A model generated the notes under the pieces. The model saw nothing but the letters and a program-made list of their open reading frames with translations. It was not told where the DNA came from and did no database searches. 64,000 nt of DNA from positions 124,001 through 188,000 of the forward strand of contig NZ_VTOX01000010.1 of the NCBI RefSeq assembly GCF_012184415.1, given 5' to 3'. The stretch comes from Ramlibacter lithotrophicus. Lineage in GTDB: Bacteria > Pseudomonadota > Gammaproteobacteria > Burkholderiales > Burkholderiaceae_C. The position numbers and the translations under genes were made by a program. Below, piece by piece: positions 8,210 through 16,694 of the stretch (its first letter is position 1; every line of letters starts with the position of its first letter).

Positions 8210-9280
8210 TCAGCGCACGACCAGCGCCCGCGATTCGCCTCGCGGCTGCACGCTGCCGATCACGGCGGCCGTGCCGAAACCATGCCGCTGGAACACGGCC
8301 AGCACTTCGTCCACGGCCTGCGGCGAGCACGAGACGAGCAGTCCGCCGCTGGTCTGCGGGTCGGTGAGCAGCGCGCGTTCTTCCGCGGCGAAGCCTTCCG
8401 GCAGCGCCACGTCGGCGCCGTAGCCGGCCCAGTTGCGGCCCGAGGCGCCGGTGACGTGCCCGGCCTGCACCAGGTCGCGCACGCCTTCCAGCACCGGCAC
8501 CTGCCGCCAGTCGATCTCCAGCGACAGGCTGGCGCCGCGCGCCAGTTCCAGCGCATGCCCGGCCAGGCCGAAACCGGTGACGTCGGTCAGCGCGTGCACG
8601 CCCTCGAGCGCCGCCAGCTCGGGGCCGGGCGTGTTCAGGCGCGTGGTGGTGGCGATCATCCGCTCGTACCCCGCCGCGTCCAGCTTTTCCTTCTTGAGCG
8701 CCGCCGACAGCACGCCCACGCCCAGCGGCTTGCCCAGGACCAGGACATCGCCGGCGCGGGCCGCGGCATTGCGCTTGACGCGCCTGGGATGGACCAGCCC
8801 CAGCGCCACCAGTCCGTAGATCGGTTCCACCGAATCGATGGTGTGGCCGCCGGCGATGGGAATGCCCGCGGCGCGGCACACCGACTCCCCGCCCTGCAGG
8901 ATGCGGGCTATGGTGGCCGTGCCGAGCACGTTGATCGGCATGCCGACCAGGGCCAGCGCCATGATCGGCTTGCCGCCCATCGCGTAGACGTCCGAAATCG
9001 CGTTGGTGGCGGCAATGCGGCCGAAATCGAACGGATCGTCCACGATCGGCATGAAGAAATCGGTGGTGGCGATCAGCGCCTGCTCGTCGTTGAGCTGGTA
9101 CACGGCCGCGTCGTCGGCCGTCTCGATGCCCACCAGCAGCTCCGGCGGCACCGGCAGGCGGGCCGTGTCCTTGAGGATCTCCGACAGCACGCCGGGGGCG
9201 ATCTTGCAGCCGCAGCCGCCGCCGTGCGACAGCGAGGTGAGGCGGGGTTCGGCGGCGGATGGCGGGACGGCAGCGTTCAT
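8210..9280 (-). CDS. senC: selenophosphate synthetase SenC/SelD
   Basis: The 356-residue enzyme makes selenophosphate from selenide and ATP. The catalytic tip GGGCGCK places the reactive cysteine at residue 23 and lysine at 26, matching C17 and K20 of E. coli SelD; no selenocysteine codon is used. Nucleotide- and metal-binding segments include TTDFFMPIVDDP, AISDVYAMGG and GGHTIDSVEP, with DPQTSGGLL near the end. The start overlaps the senB stop (ATGA). A SelD homologue directly coupled to senB and next to senA is the arrangement called SenC in selenoneine producers. It may also feed selU-type tRNA modification, but no such gene is in the window. Confidence 0.92.
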   Translation of the reverse strand: MNAAVPPSAAEPRLTSLSHGGGCGCKIAPGVLSEILKDTARLPVPPELLVGIETADDAAVYQLNDEQALIATTDFFMPIVDDPFDFGRIAATNAISDVYAMGGKPIMALALVGMPINVLGTATIARILQGGESVCRAAGIPIAGGHTIDSVEPIYGLVALGLVHPRRVKRNAAARAGDVLVLGKPLGVGVLSAALKKEKLDAAGYERMIATTTRLNTPGPELAALEGVHALTDVTGFGLAGHALELARGASLSLEIDWRQVPVLEGVRDLVQAGHVTGASGRNWAGYGADVALPEGFAAEERALLTDPQTSGGLLVSCSPQAVDEVLAVFQRHGFGTAAVIGSVQPRGESRALVVR

Positions 9281-10266
9281 GGTCGGTCGAGTTCGTGCAG
9301 GAGTTGGAGCAGCGCGGCGCGTTCGGCGGATGAGTCGAACAACGGGGCGCGGATCGCGCATTGTCCGGCCAGCCGCGCCAGCAGGCCGCGGGCGGGGTCT
9401 TTCGCCGTCTGGCCGGCGCGGCAGTCGGCGAGCAGCCGCGCCAGCGCCGGCGCATCTCCGTGGGGAAAGTAGCCGCCGTAGTCCGTGCCCAGCATGCCGA
9501 CGTTGCCCGGGACGCGGGAGGCGAGCACCGGGGTGCCGCTGCGCACCGCCTCCATGATCACGTGGGCGCCGCCTTCCATGGCGCTGGTGTGCACCAGCAC
9601 GTGCGCCCGCTGGATGCGCTGCCGGGCGAGGGCATGCGGCACCGGGCCGAGCCAGCGGTAGTTGGGACAGTCGGCCGCCGTGGCGCGCGCCTGTTCGCCC
9701 AGGTCCGCATCGCCGGCGTCGCCGATGTGGTCGATGCGGATGTCGTCGTCCTCGCGCAGCAGCCGCGCCGCCTCGAACAGCGTCTGCGGGGACTTCACGG
9801 CACGCAGGTGGCCGGCCATCACCGCCCGCAGCAGCCGGGCGGACTTGGCGACGGTCGCGCGCTGCGGCGTCGACTGGAAGATCACGCGCGCCTTGTCCCG
9901 GCAGGATTCGGGGAGCGCCTGGGCGCCCAGTTCCTGCAGTACCACCAGGCGCTGTGCCAGTTCCAGCGAGCGTTGCGCCGCCGGATCGGTGGCGATGTCC
10001 TGGTACAGGTCGGTGCCGGTCAGCACGACCGCCAGTCCGCGCCGCGGATGAGCCTGCGACCAGGCTGCGATCGAATCGGCGGACCGCCGCGCATGCAGCG
10101 CCAGCATGAGCGTGTCGCGTGCCGCGTCCGCATCCGGCCACTGCTGCACCACGCGCACCCGGTGCTCCCGTGCCAGCAGCAGCTGCCAGCGGCGAGCGGT
10201 GCGCCAGTTGCCGTTGTTGGCGGCAGCCAGTGCGGGGCTTACGATGACGACCGATGAACGAGGCAT
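9277..10266 (-). CDS. senB: selenosugar synthase SenB (GT-B glycosyltransferase)
   Basis: The 329 residues match the TIGR04348-type glycosyltransferases now known as SenB, which use selenophosphate and a UDP-sugar to form a selenosugar. The N-terminal VVIVSPALAAANNGNWRTA is characteristic, and a C-terminal EGGAHVIMEAVRSGTPVLAS segment (about residues 230-250) is the nucleotide-sugar site of GT-B enzymes. The ATG at 10266 is required to keep the first beta strand. That makes the senB 5' end overlap the oppositely oriented senA start by 13 bp. The stop overlaps senC. A TATAAA hexamer sits just upstream of the ATG, so the transcript may have almost no leader. Confidence 0.9.
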   Translation of the reverse strand: MPRSSVVIVSPALAAANNGNWRTARRWQLLLAREHRVRVVQQWPDADAARDTLMLALHARRSADSIAAWSQAHPRRGLAVVLTGTDLYQDIATDPAAQRSLELAQRLVVLQELGAQALPESCRDKARVIFQSTPQRATVAKSARLLRAVMAGHLRAVKSPQTLFEAARLLREDDDIRIDHIGDAGDADLGEQARATAADCPNYRWLGPVPHALARQRIQRAHVLVHTSAMEGGAHVIMEAVRSGTPVLASRVPGNVGMLGTDYGGYFPHGDAPALARLLADCRAGQTAKDPARGLLARLAGQCAIRAPLFDSSAERAALLQLLHELDRP

Positions 10267-11504
10267 CGCGCGTTTATAGCTTGCCAGCTCCACCCGAGGC
10301 GCTGGCGCTGCGCATGGGCGCGCCCCGGGCCGTGCGCGCGGCGCTGCTGGCGGCGCGCCAGCGCACGCTGTCGCTGGCCGACGACGTGCGCGCCGGCCTG
10401 GGCGCCGAGTACCCGGCAATTCCGTATGCCCCCGAGCTCAATCCGCCGCTGTGGGAGCTGGGTCACGTCGCCTGGTTCCAGGAGTGGTGGATCGCCCGCA
10501 ATCGCGAACTGGGGCTGGGCGTGGCCTGCGATCCGGCGCACGACCGGCCGCCTTCGCTCTTGCCGCAGGCCGACGCCTGGTACGACTCCAGCCGCGTCGC
10601 GCACCCTACCCGCTGGCAATTGCCGCTGCCCGGCGAGCAGGAAACGCGGGACTATCTCGCCCGCACGCTGGCGCAGACGCTGGAATTGCTGGACGCCCTG
10701 CCCGCCGACGCCGGCGACGATGCCTTGTACTTCTTCCGGCTGGCCGCGGTGCACGAGGAGATGCATGCGGAAGCCGCGATCTACATGGCTGAGAACCTCG
10801 GCATCGCCGTGAGGGCCCCTGCGCCCGGCGACGTCCCGGCGGCCGCGGCGGAACTCGAAGTGCCGGCCCAGCGATTTCGCCTGGGATCGGGCGGCGCGGG
10901 CTTCGCCTTCGACAACGAACTGCAGAGCCACGAAGTGACGCTGCAGGCATTCCGCATCGACGCCCGGCCCGTGACCTGGGCGCGGTTCCTGCCGTTCGTC
11001 GAGGCCGGCGGCTACGAGCGGCGCGAGTGCTGGTCGGATGCCGGCTGGGAATGGCTCGGCGGCCAGCCGGCACGCCACCCGGCGCGGCTGCGGCGTGCCG
11101 GAAGTGACTGGGAGCAGCGGCGCGGCGGCCGCTGGCTGCCCATCGCCCCGCCGCAGGCGGCGGTGCACCTCACGGCGCACGAAGCCGACGCGTGGTGCCG
11201 CTGGGCCGGGCGGCGGCTGCCGACGGAGGCCGAATGGGAATGCGCGGCGGTCACGCTGCCCGGGTTCCGCTGGGGCGAAGTCTGGGAATGGACCGCCAGT
11301 TCCTTCGAGCCGTATCCCGGCTTCGCGCCGCACCCCTATCGCGACTATTCGGCGCCATGGTTCGGCAGCCGCCGGGTGCTGCGGGGCGCCAGCCACGCCA
11401 CCGCCCCGGCGCTGGCCCACGCCCGTTACCGCAATTTCTTCGAGCCGCACCGCAGCGACGTTTTCGCCGGTTTTCGCAGTAGCCGCGCTGGCGGCGGGGC
11501 ATAG
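10254..11504 (+). CDS. senA: selenoneine synthase SenA (EgtB-like)
   Basis: The 416-residue protein has the two-domain layout of EgtB-type iron(II) C-S/C-Se bond-forming enzymes: an N-terminal DinB-like helical domain and a C-terminal formylglycine-enzyme-like domain. The iron ligands are visible: H71 (ELGHVAWFQE) and the HxxxHxE motif H167-H171-E173. The C-terminal half has WEWTAS, RGASHAT and RNFFEPHRSDVFAGFR. Adjacent senB and senC identify it as SenA, which joins selenosugar to hercynine, rather than a sulfur-using EgtB. An internal ATG at 10314 is an alternative start that would remove the overlap with senB. Hercynine-forming EgtD is not in the window. Confidence 0.9.
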   Translation: MNEASRVYSLPAPPEALALRMGAPRAVRAALLAARQRTLSLADDVRAGLGAEYPAIPYAPELNPPLWELGHVAWFQEWWIARNRELGLGVACDPAHDRPPSLLPQADAWYDSSRVAHPTRWQLPLPGEQETRDYLARTLAQTLELLDALPADAGDDALYFFRLAAVHEEMHAEAAIYMAENLGIAVRAPAPGDVPAAAAELEVPAQRFRLGSGGAGFAFDNELQSHEVTLQAFRIDARPVTWARFLPFVEAGGYERRECWSDAGWEWLGGQPARHPARLRRAGSDWEQRRGGRWLPIAPPQAAVHLTAHEADAWCRWAGRRLPTEAEWECAAVTLPGFRWGEVWEWTASSFEPYPGFAPHPYRDYSAPWFGSRRVLRGASHATAPALAHARYRNFFEPHRSDVFAGFRSSRAGGGA

Positions 11505-11555
11505 TGCCCTGCGGTCTAATCGGCGGCTGCCCTCGATTCCGGGCAGCCCCTGCCC

Positions 11556-12410
11556 ATGATCACCCTCCTCCCACGCCTGTTGCTGGCGTTCGTTCTGCTG
11601 GCCGCCGCCGTGTCCGTCCAGGCGCAGCAGCTGTTTCGCATCACCGCGATCCCGGACGAATCGCCGACCGAACTGGCGCGCAAGACGGCGCCGCTGGCCG
11701 CCTATCTCGGAAGCAGGCTGGGCGTGAAGGTGGAATTCACCCCCGTCACCGACTACGCGGCCGCCGTCGAGGCGCTGGCCAGCAGGCAGGTTGACCTCGC
11801 CTGGCTCGGCGGCTTCACCTTCGTGCAGGCCAACCAGCGCTCCGGCGGCAAGGTGCTCCCGCTGGTGCAACGCGTGGAGGACGAGCAGTTCCGCTCGGTC
11901 TTCATCACCACCAACGCCGCGATCCGCTCGCTGGCGGACCTCAAGTGGCGCACGCTGAGCTTCGGCTCGCCGTCCAGCACCTCCGGCCACCTGATGCCGC
12001 GCAGCTTCCTGCTGGCGGCCGGCATCGCCCCCGACCGCGACCTCAAGCGCGTGGCCTACTCCGGAGCGCACGATGCGACCGTGGCCGCCGTCGCGTCCGG
12101 CAAGGTCGATGCCGGCGCCCTGAACATCTCGGTCTGGGAAAAGCTGATCGCTGACAAGAAGGTCGACGCGGCGAAGGTGCGCGTCTTCCACACCACGCCG
12201 ACCTACTACGACTACAACTGGAGCGTGCATGCCGACATGCCGGCCGCGCGGCGCGACCAGCTGGTTCGAGCCTTCACCGAGCTGAGCCCCGAGACGCCAG
12301 AAGGCCGGGAGATCCTGGCCCTGCAGCGCGCAACGCGCTTCATCGCGACGCGCGCCGAGAACTACCGTGGCATCGAAGCGGCCGCCCGCAGCGCCGGCCT
12401 GCTCAAGTGA
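11556..12410 (+). CDS. PhnD-like periplasmic binding protein, putative selenium oxyanion ABC importer
   Basis: The 284-residue precursor has a signal peptide ending near QAQ (residue 23) and the PhnD/SsuA-like fold: FRITAIPDESPTELARK at the start of the mature protein, a VDLAWLGGFTFV segment, and GSPSSTSGHLMP at the oxyanion-binding region. It resembles the binding proteins named putative selenate ABC transporter substrate-binding protein (TIGR04553), which tend to occur next to selD-type genes. Its position 51 bp after senA, followed by its own ATPase and two permeases, supports selenite or selenate uptake. Phosphonate or phosphite cannot be excluded; no phn lyase genes are present. Confidence 0.8.
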   Translation: MITLLPRLLLAFVLLAAAVSVQAQQLFRITAIPDESPTELARKTAPLAAYLGSRLGVKVEFTPVTDYAAAVEALASRQVDLAWLGGFTFVQANQRSGGKVLPLVQRVEDEQFRSVFITTNAAIRSLADLKWRTLSFGSPSSTSGHLMPRSFLLAAGIAPDRDLKRVAYSGAHDATVAAVASGKVDAGALNISVWEKLIADKKVDAAKVRVFHTTPTYYDYNWSVHADMPAARRDQLVRAFTELSPETPEGREILALQRATRFIATRAENYRGIEAAARSAGLLK

Positions 12411-12432
12411 CGGCCGGGTCGCGGCTTCGTCC

Positions 12433-13254
12433 ATGAACATCGAGCTGAAGTCATTGTCCGGACGGCACCCGGCCGCCGCCAGCTCCGCGCCCGCGGCGCT
12501 GCAGGGGCTGGACCTGCGGCTGGCGGCCGGCGAACAGATCGCGGTGATCGGCCCTTCCGGCGCGGGCAAGACCACGTTGCTGCACCTGCTGGCCTGCGCG
12601 CTGCAACCTTCGGGCGGCGGCCTCACGCTCGACGCCCGCGATCCCTGGCGCCTGTCAAGCCGCGACCGCCAGCGCCTGCGGGGCGAGCTGTTCCTCGCGC
12701 CGCAGGTACCGCCACTGCCACCGCGCCAGCGCGTCGTGACGGCGGTGCTGGCCGGCCGGCTGCCCCGCATCGGCCTGTGGCACGCCTTGCGCAGCCTGTT
12801 CTATCCCACCGGCATCGCGCAGGCCGACGCGGCACTGGCGCGGTTCGACCTGGCCGACAAGCTGTTCGCGCGGGTGGACCGGCTGTCCGGCGGCGAGCGC
12901 CAGCGCGTGGGGCTGGCCCGCGCCCTGCTCTCGCAGGCGCGGCTGGTGCTCGTCGACGAGCCCTTGTCGGCGCTGGACCCGGCGCGCGCGCACCAGGCGC
13001 TGGCCACCTTGACGCAGTGGGCGCGGGACAGCGGGGCGACGCTGGTGGCGACCTTGCACGACGTGCCGCTGGCGCTGCAGCATTTCCCGCGGATCGTCGG
13101 CCTGCGCGAAGGCCGGCTGGTGTTCGACCTCCCACCCGGGCAGGTGACGCCGGCCTTGCTTGGCGAGCTGTACGCGCACGAGCCGGCGCCGGCGGTGGCG
13201 CCCCTGGACGAAGTCCCGGCGCCGCCGCGCGCCGTCGTGATGCACTGCCGCTGA
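12433..13254 (+). CDS. ABC importer ATP-binding protein (PhnC-like)
   Basis: The 273-residue ATPase has Walker A GPSGAGKTT (about residues 39-47), a glutamine loop in FLAPQVPPLPPRQ, the signature LSGGERQRVGLARAL, Walker B LVLVDEPLSALD and the switch histidine in ATLHDVPLAL. The short, PhnC-like Q-loop region and position 22 bp after the binding protein and one base before the first permease define a four-gene importer. The ATG at 12433 follows the previous stop closely; an upstream in-frame start would overlap that gene. Energises the predicted selenium oxyanion importer. Confidence 0.88.
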   Translation: MNIELKSLSGRHPAAASSAPAALQGLDLRLAAGEQIAVIGPSGAGKTTLLHLLACALQPSGGGLTLDARDPWRLSSRDRQRLRGELFLAPQVPPLPPRQRVVTAVLAGRLPRIGLWHALRSLFYPTGIAQADAALARFDLADKLFARVDRLSGGERQRVGLARALLSQARLVLVDEPLSALDPARAHQALATLTQWARDSGATLVATLHDVPLALQHFPRIVGLREGRLVFDLPPGQVTPALLGELYAHEPAPAVAPLDEVPAPPRAVVMHCR

Positions 13255-13255
13255 C

Positions 13256-14092
13256 ATGGACGGCGTCCTGGCGCGTGAACCGGCGCGGCGCGACCCGGCG
13301 TGGGCGCCCCGCCTCTTCTGGCTCGCGGCGGCCGGCGTGCTGCTGTGGCCGATGCTGGTGCTGGCCGAATTCAAGCCCTGGGTGCTGCTGGCGCCGGACA
13401 GCCTGGAGCCGACGCTGCGCTTCCTCGCCGGCTTCGTGCCGCCCCGGCTGGATGCGGAATTCCTGCACCTGGTGGCGCGCGAGACATGGCGCACGGTCGC
13501 CATCGCCACCGCCGGACTGGCGCTGGCCCTGGTGCTGGCGCTGCCGCTCACCCTGCTGTCGGTGCGCTCGCTGTCGATCTCCGGGCTGGCCGGCCGCATG
13601 GCACCAGTGCCGGCGGCGCTGCGCTTCGCGGTGCGGGCACTGCTGGTCGTCCTGCGCAGCGTGCCCGAGCTGATCTGGGCCCTGGTGTTCGTGCGCGTGG
13701 TCGGCCTGGGCGTCACCGCCGGCGTGCTGGCGATCGCCCTCACCTATGCGGGGATGCTGGGCAAGGTCTACGCCGAGATCCTCGAGAGCGGCGAGGCCCA
13801 TCCGACCGAAACGCTCCTGCGCAACGGCGCCGGCCGGATCCAGGCGTTCTTCTACGGCTTGCTGCCGCAGAACGCCGCCGAACTCACCAGCTACACCGTG
13901 TACCGCTGGGAATGCGCGATCCGGTCTTCGGCCGTCCTCGGCTTCGTCGGCGCCGGCGGACTCGGGCAGCAGATGGACACCTCGCTGAAGATGTTCAATG
14001 GCGCCGAAGTGAGCACCATGCTGCTGGTATTCGTGCTGCTGGTGGCCGCCACCGACCGTCTGAGCGCCTGGCTGCGGCGCGCGCTGGCCTGA
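13256..14092 (+). CDS. ABC importer permease 1 (PhnE-like)
   Basis: The 278-residue inner-membrane protein has six predicted spans. It contains PhnE-type motifs: RSVPELIWALVFV, AEILESGEAHPTE and the cytoplasmic EAA-like loop with YRWECAIRSSAVLGFVGAGGLG, which contacts the ATPase. Only one base separates its start from the ATPase stop. Together with the next gene it forms a heterodimeric channel, as in phosphonate-family importers that carry two PhnE copies. Confidence 0.87.
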   Translation: MDGVLAREPARRDPAWAPRLFWLAAAGVLLWPMLVLAEFKPWVLLAPDSLEPTLRFLAGFVPPRLDAEFLHLVARETWRTVAIATAGLALALVLALPLTLLSVRSLSISGLAGRMAPVPAALRFAVRALLVVLRSVPELIWALVFVRVVGLGVTAGVLAIALTYAGMLGKVYAEILESGEAHPTETLLRNGAGRIQAFFYGLLPQNAAELTSYTVYRWECAIRSSAVLGFVGAGGLGQQMDTSLKMFNGAEVSTMLLVFVLLVAATDRLSAWLRRALA

Positions 14093-14094
14093 TC

Positions 14095-14931
14095 ATGGCA
14101 AGGATCACGCCCAGTCCCGCCGCCAACGAGGTGTACCGGCTGCCGCCGCCCTTGTTCGACGCGCGCTGCCGTGCCTGCTGGGTGGTGGCCGGGATCATCG
14201 CGCTGGTGGTCGCCAGCTTCTGGTCGCTGGACCTGCAGTGGGCGCGCTTCCTGTCGCTGGAGTCGCTCCGGCGCATGGGCCGGTTCGCGGCCGAACTGGC
14301 GACGCCCGCGCTGGAGCCGGCCTTCCTGCGCCAGCTGCTGCCGGCCGTGCTGGAGACGATGGCGATGTCGGTGGTCGGCACCTTGCTGGCGGTGGCGGCC
14401 GCGCTGCTGCTGGCGCTGCCGGCCAGCAAGTTGCACGCGGGCGATCCGGCCCGCTGGCGGGCACCGACGCGGCTCGTGCTCAATGCGCTGCGCAGCGTGC
14501 CGGAACTGATGTGGGCCGCCCTGCTGCTGATTGCGGCGGGGCTCGGGCCATTGGCCGGCACGCTGGCCCTGGCGGCGCACACCGCCGGCGTGCTGGGCCG
14601 CCTCTTCGCCGAAGCGATCGAGAACGCCCCCCAGGGACCGGCCTTTGCATTGCGCGTGCGCGGCGTGCCCGAGGGGCGGGTGTTTCTCCACGCGACCTTG
14701 CCGCAGGTGCTGCCGCAACTGGTGAGTTACACGCTCTACCGCTGGGAAAACAACATCCGGGCCGCGGCCATCCTGGGCGTCGTCGGCGCCGGCGGGCTGG
14801 GCCAGATGCTGGCTTTCCACCTCGGGCTGTTCCAGATGGCAGAGACCGGCTCGGTGCTGGCCGCCATGATCGTGCTGGTGGGCATGGTCGATGGCGCGAG
14901 CTACGCGGCGCGGCGCGCGATGGCGCGCTGA
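14095..14931 (+). CDS. ABC importer permease 2 (PhnE-like)
   Basis: The 278-residue partner permease shares with the previous protein the RSVPELMWA motif and YRWENNIRAAAILGVVGAGGLGQ loop, showing the two arose by duplication. Six membrane spans are predicted. It starts two bases after the upstream stop and is the last gene of the senA-linked transporter series; the next gene begins 77 bp later with its own ribosome-binding site. Confidence 0.87.
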   Translation: MARITPSPAANEVYRLPPPLFDARCRACWVVAGIIALVVASFWSLDLQWARFLSLESLRRMGRFAAELATPALEPAFLRQLLPAVLETMAMSVVGTLLAVAAALLLALPASKLHAGDPARWRAPTRLVLNALRSVPELMWAALLLIAAGLGPLAGTLALAAHTAGVLGRLFAEAIENAPQGPAFALRVRGVPEGRVFLHATLPQVLPQLVSYTLYRWENNIRAAAILGVVGAGGLGQMLAFHLGLFQMAETGSVLAAMIVLVGMVDGASYAARRAMAR

Positions 14932-15008
14932 TCCTCGCGGGCTCTGTTACAGCCGGCCCAGCCGGGCCCCGTTCCGGGCTACGCTGCCGGATTGCTGAAG
15001 GAGTCCGC

Positions 15009-16085
15009 ATGCCCGACATCGAAGTCCGCAAAGGCCAGGCGCCGCCGGCGCACACGCGCGAGGAGTTCCGGGAGCGCTTCCGGGCGCGCTTCTTCGATCC
15101 GGCGTTCCGCGGCGAGGACGAGGCGATCGCCCGCCTCGAGGAGATCGCGTGGCAAGGCTATTGCGGCGCGCGCAAGTCGCCGGTGACGCGCAGGGCCGGC
15201 CCCGGGTTCGCCGATCCGGAGTCCGAGCTGTCGGTCGAGTGGCTGGACACCCGCCACAAGCTGATCGCGGCCCAGCAGCGCTGGGGCGACGCGGCGACCC
15301 CCTCGCGGGTCCTGGTGATCAACGGCGCGACGCGCAACGACGGCACCTGTCCCGGCGAGATGTCCAAGAGCTTTCGCCTGTCGCAGATCGCACGCGAGAC
15401 CCTGACCGCCTGCGGGATGCAGGTCGACCTGCTGGACCTGAGCCGGCTGGCCTCCGATTACGACCACCACATCCATCCCTGCAAGGGCTGCGTGTCGACG
15501 GCCATGCCCTTGTGCCATTGGCCCTGCAGCTGCTATCCGAACCACGAGCTGAGCCAGGTCAACGACTGGATGGCGGAGATCTACGAGCGCTGGGTGTCGG
15601 CGCACGGCGTGCTGCTGGTGACGCCGACCCACTGGTACGGCCCCAGCAGCCCGCTCAAGCTGATGATCGACCGGCTGGTCTGCGCCGACGGCGGCAACCC
15701 CGACCCGACGAGCACCGGCGGCAAGGACCCGGCCAAGGCGAAGGCGCTGGAACTGGATGGCTGGCCGTATCCGCAGCACCTGGCGGGACGGGCCTACGGC
15801 GTGATCGTCCACGGCGACGTGGCCGGCGTCGAGGGGAACCGCCGCGCCCTGTGCGACTGGCTGGACTGGATGGGCCTGATCGACGCCGGGCCGACCAGCC
15901 GGCTCGACCGCTACATCGGCTACTACGAGCCCTACGCCACCAGCCATGCCGCGCTGGATCGCGACGAGGCGGTGCAGGAGGAAGCGCGCAACGCCGCGCG
16001 CGCGCTGGCGCAGGCGGTGGGCGAACTGCGCGCCGGCCGGCTCGGCGCGCCGGGCCGCAACCTGGCGCGGCCGCGGCCCAAGTGA
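15009..16085 (+). CDS. cysteine-rich flavodoxin-fold (NADPH-dependent FMN reductase-like) protein
   Basis: The 358-residue protein has an N-terminal extension of about 95 residues, then a flavodoxin-like domain starting at SRVLVINGATRNDGTCPGEMSK and a TPTHWYGPSSPLKLMIDR segment typical of FMN-binding multimeric reductases. A cysteine cluster near residues 158-175 reads C-x2-C-x8-C-x3-C-x-C (within HPCKGCVSTAMPLCHWPCSC), which could hold an iron-sulfur cluster as in iron-sulfur flavoproteins, or zinc. Function is unknown; an electron-transfer or quinone/metal reductase role is inferred. The start has GGAG eight bases upstream. It follows the ABC importer on the same strand, so a link to selenium oxyanion reduction is possible but unsupported. 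Confidence 0.72.
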   Translation: MPDIEVRKGQAPPAHTREEFRERFRARFFDPAFRGEDEAIARLEEIAWQGYCGARKSPVTRRAGPGFADPESELSVEWLDTRHKLIAAQQRWGDAATPSRVLVINGATRNDGTCPGEMSKSFRLSQIARETLTACGMQVDLLDLSRLASDYDHHIHPCKGCVSTAMPLCHWPCSCYPNHELSQVNDWMAEIYERWVSAHGVLLVTPTHWYGPSSPLKLMIDRLVCADGGNPDPTSTGGKDPAKAKALELDGWPYPQHLAGRAYGVIVHGDVAGVEGNRRALCDWLDWMGLIDAGPTSRLDRYIGYYEPYATSHAALDRDEAVQEEARNAARALAQAVGELRAGRLGAPGRNLARPRPK

Positions 16086-16145
16086 CGGGAGATGCGATGA
16101 TCGCGTGCCGGCATCGGGCGGCGAATCCGGAAAGGAACGAGGCAC

Positions 16146-16616
16146 ATGACACCGGTCACGAGGAAGGACGTCTTCTACAGCGACATGCTGGTGCGGTTTT
16201 CGCACTGCGATCCGGCGGGGATCATCTTCTACCCGCACTACTTCGTCATGTTCAACGGGCTGATCGAAGACTGGTTCAACCATGCCCTCGAGATCGACTA
16301 CGCCCACTTCATCACCGACCGGCGCATGGGCCTGCCGATGGTCAACCTGGTGTGCGACTTCATCAAGCCGTCCAAGATCGGCGAGATCATCACCCTGACC
16401 CTGAAGATCGAGCGGATCGGCAACAGCTCGCTCAAGCTGAACGTCAGCGCGCTGTACAAGGACGAGGTGCGCTCGTCAGCGCACCTCACCGTGTGCGTCA
16501 ACTCGCTGGAGACCGGCCGCGCGGTGCCGATTCCGGACGACCTCCGGGCCCGCCTGGAGGCGTTTCGCCAGGGGCAGCTGGACGTCCCGCGCCCCAGCGA
16601 ACTGCTGCACGAATAG
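16146..16616 (+). CDS. acyl-CoA thioesterase, 4HBT hot-dog family
   Basis: The 156 residues form a single hot-dog domain. The 4-hydroxybenzoyl-CoA thioesterase signature is present near residues 19-33 (SHCDPAGIIFYPHYF) with the catalytic aspartate in HCDPAG. It should hydrolyse an acyl- or aroyl-CoA; the exact acyl group is not predictable. The start at 16146 is preceded by a weak purine-rich site. It stands 60 bp downstream of the flavoprotein gene. Confidence 0.85.
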   Translation: MTPVTRKDVFYSDMLVRFSHCDPAGIIFYPHYFVMFNGLIEDWFNHALEIDYAHFITDRRMGLPMVNLVCDFIKPSKIGEIITLTLKIERIGNSSLKLNVSALYKDEVRSSAHLTVCVNSLETGRAVPIPDDLRARLEAFRQGQLDVPRPSELLHE

Positions 16617-16694
16617 CCCCATGGCGCAGCGCCGGGCCGGCGCCGACGCAACCCCATCCACCCGCAGAAGACCCCTTTGTTGAAGGACGCTGCC

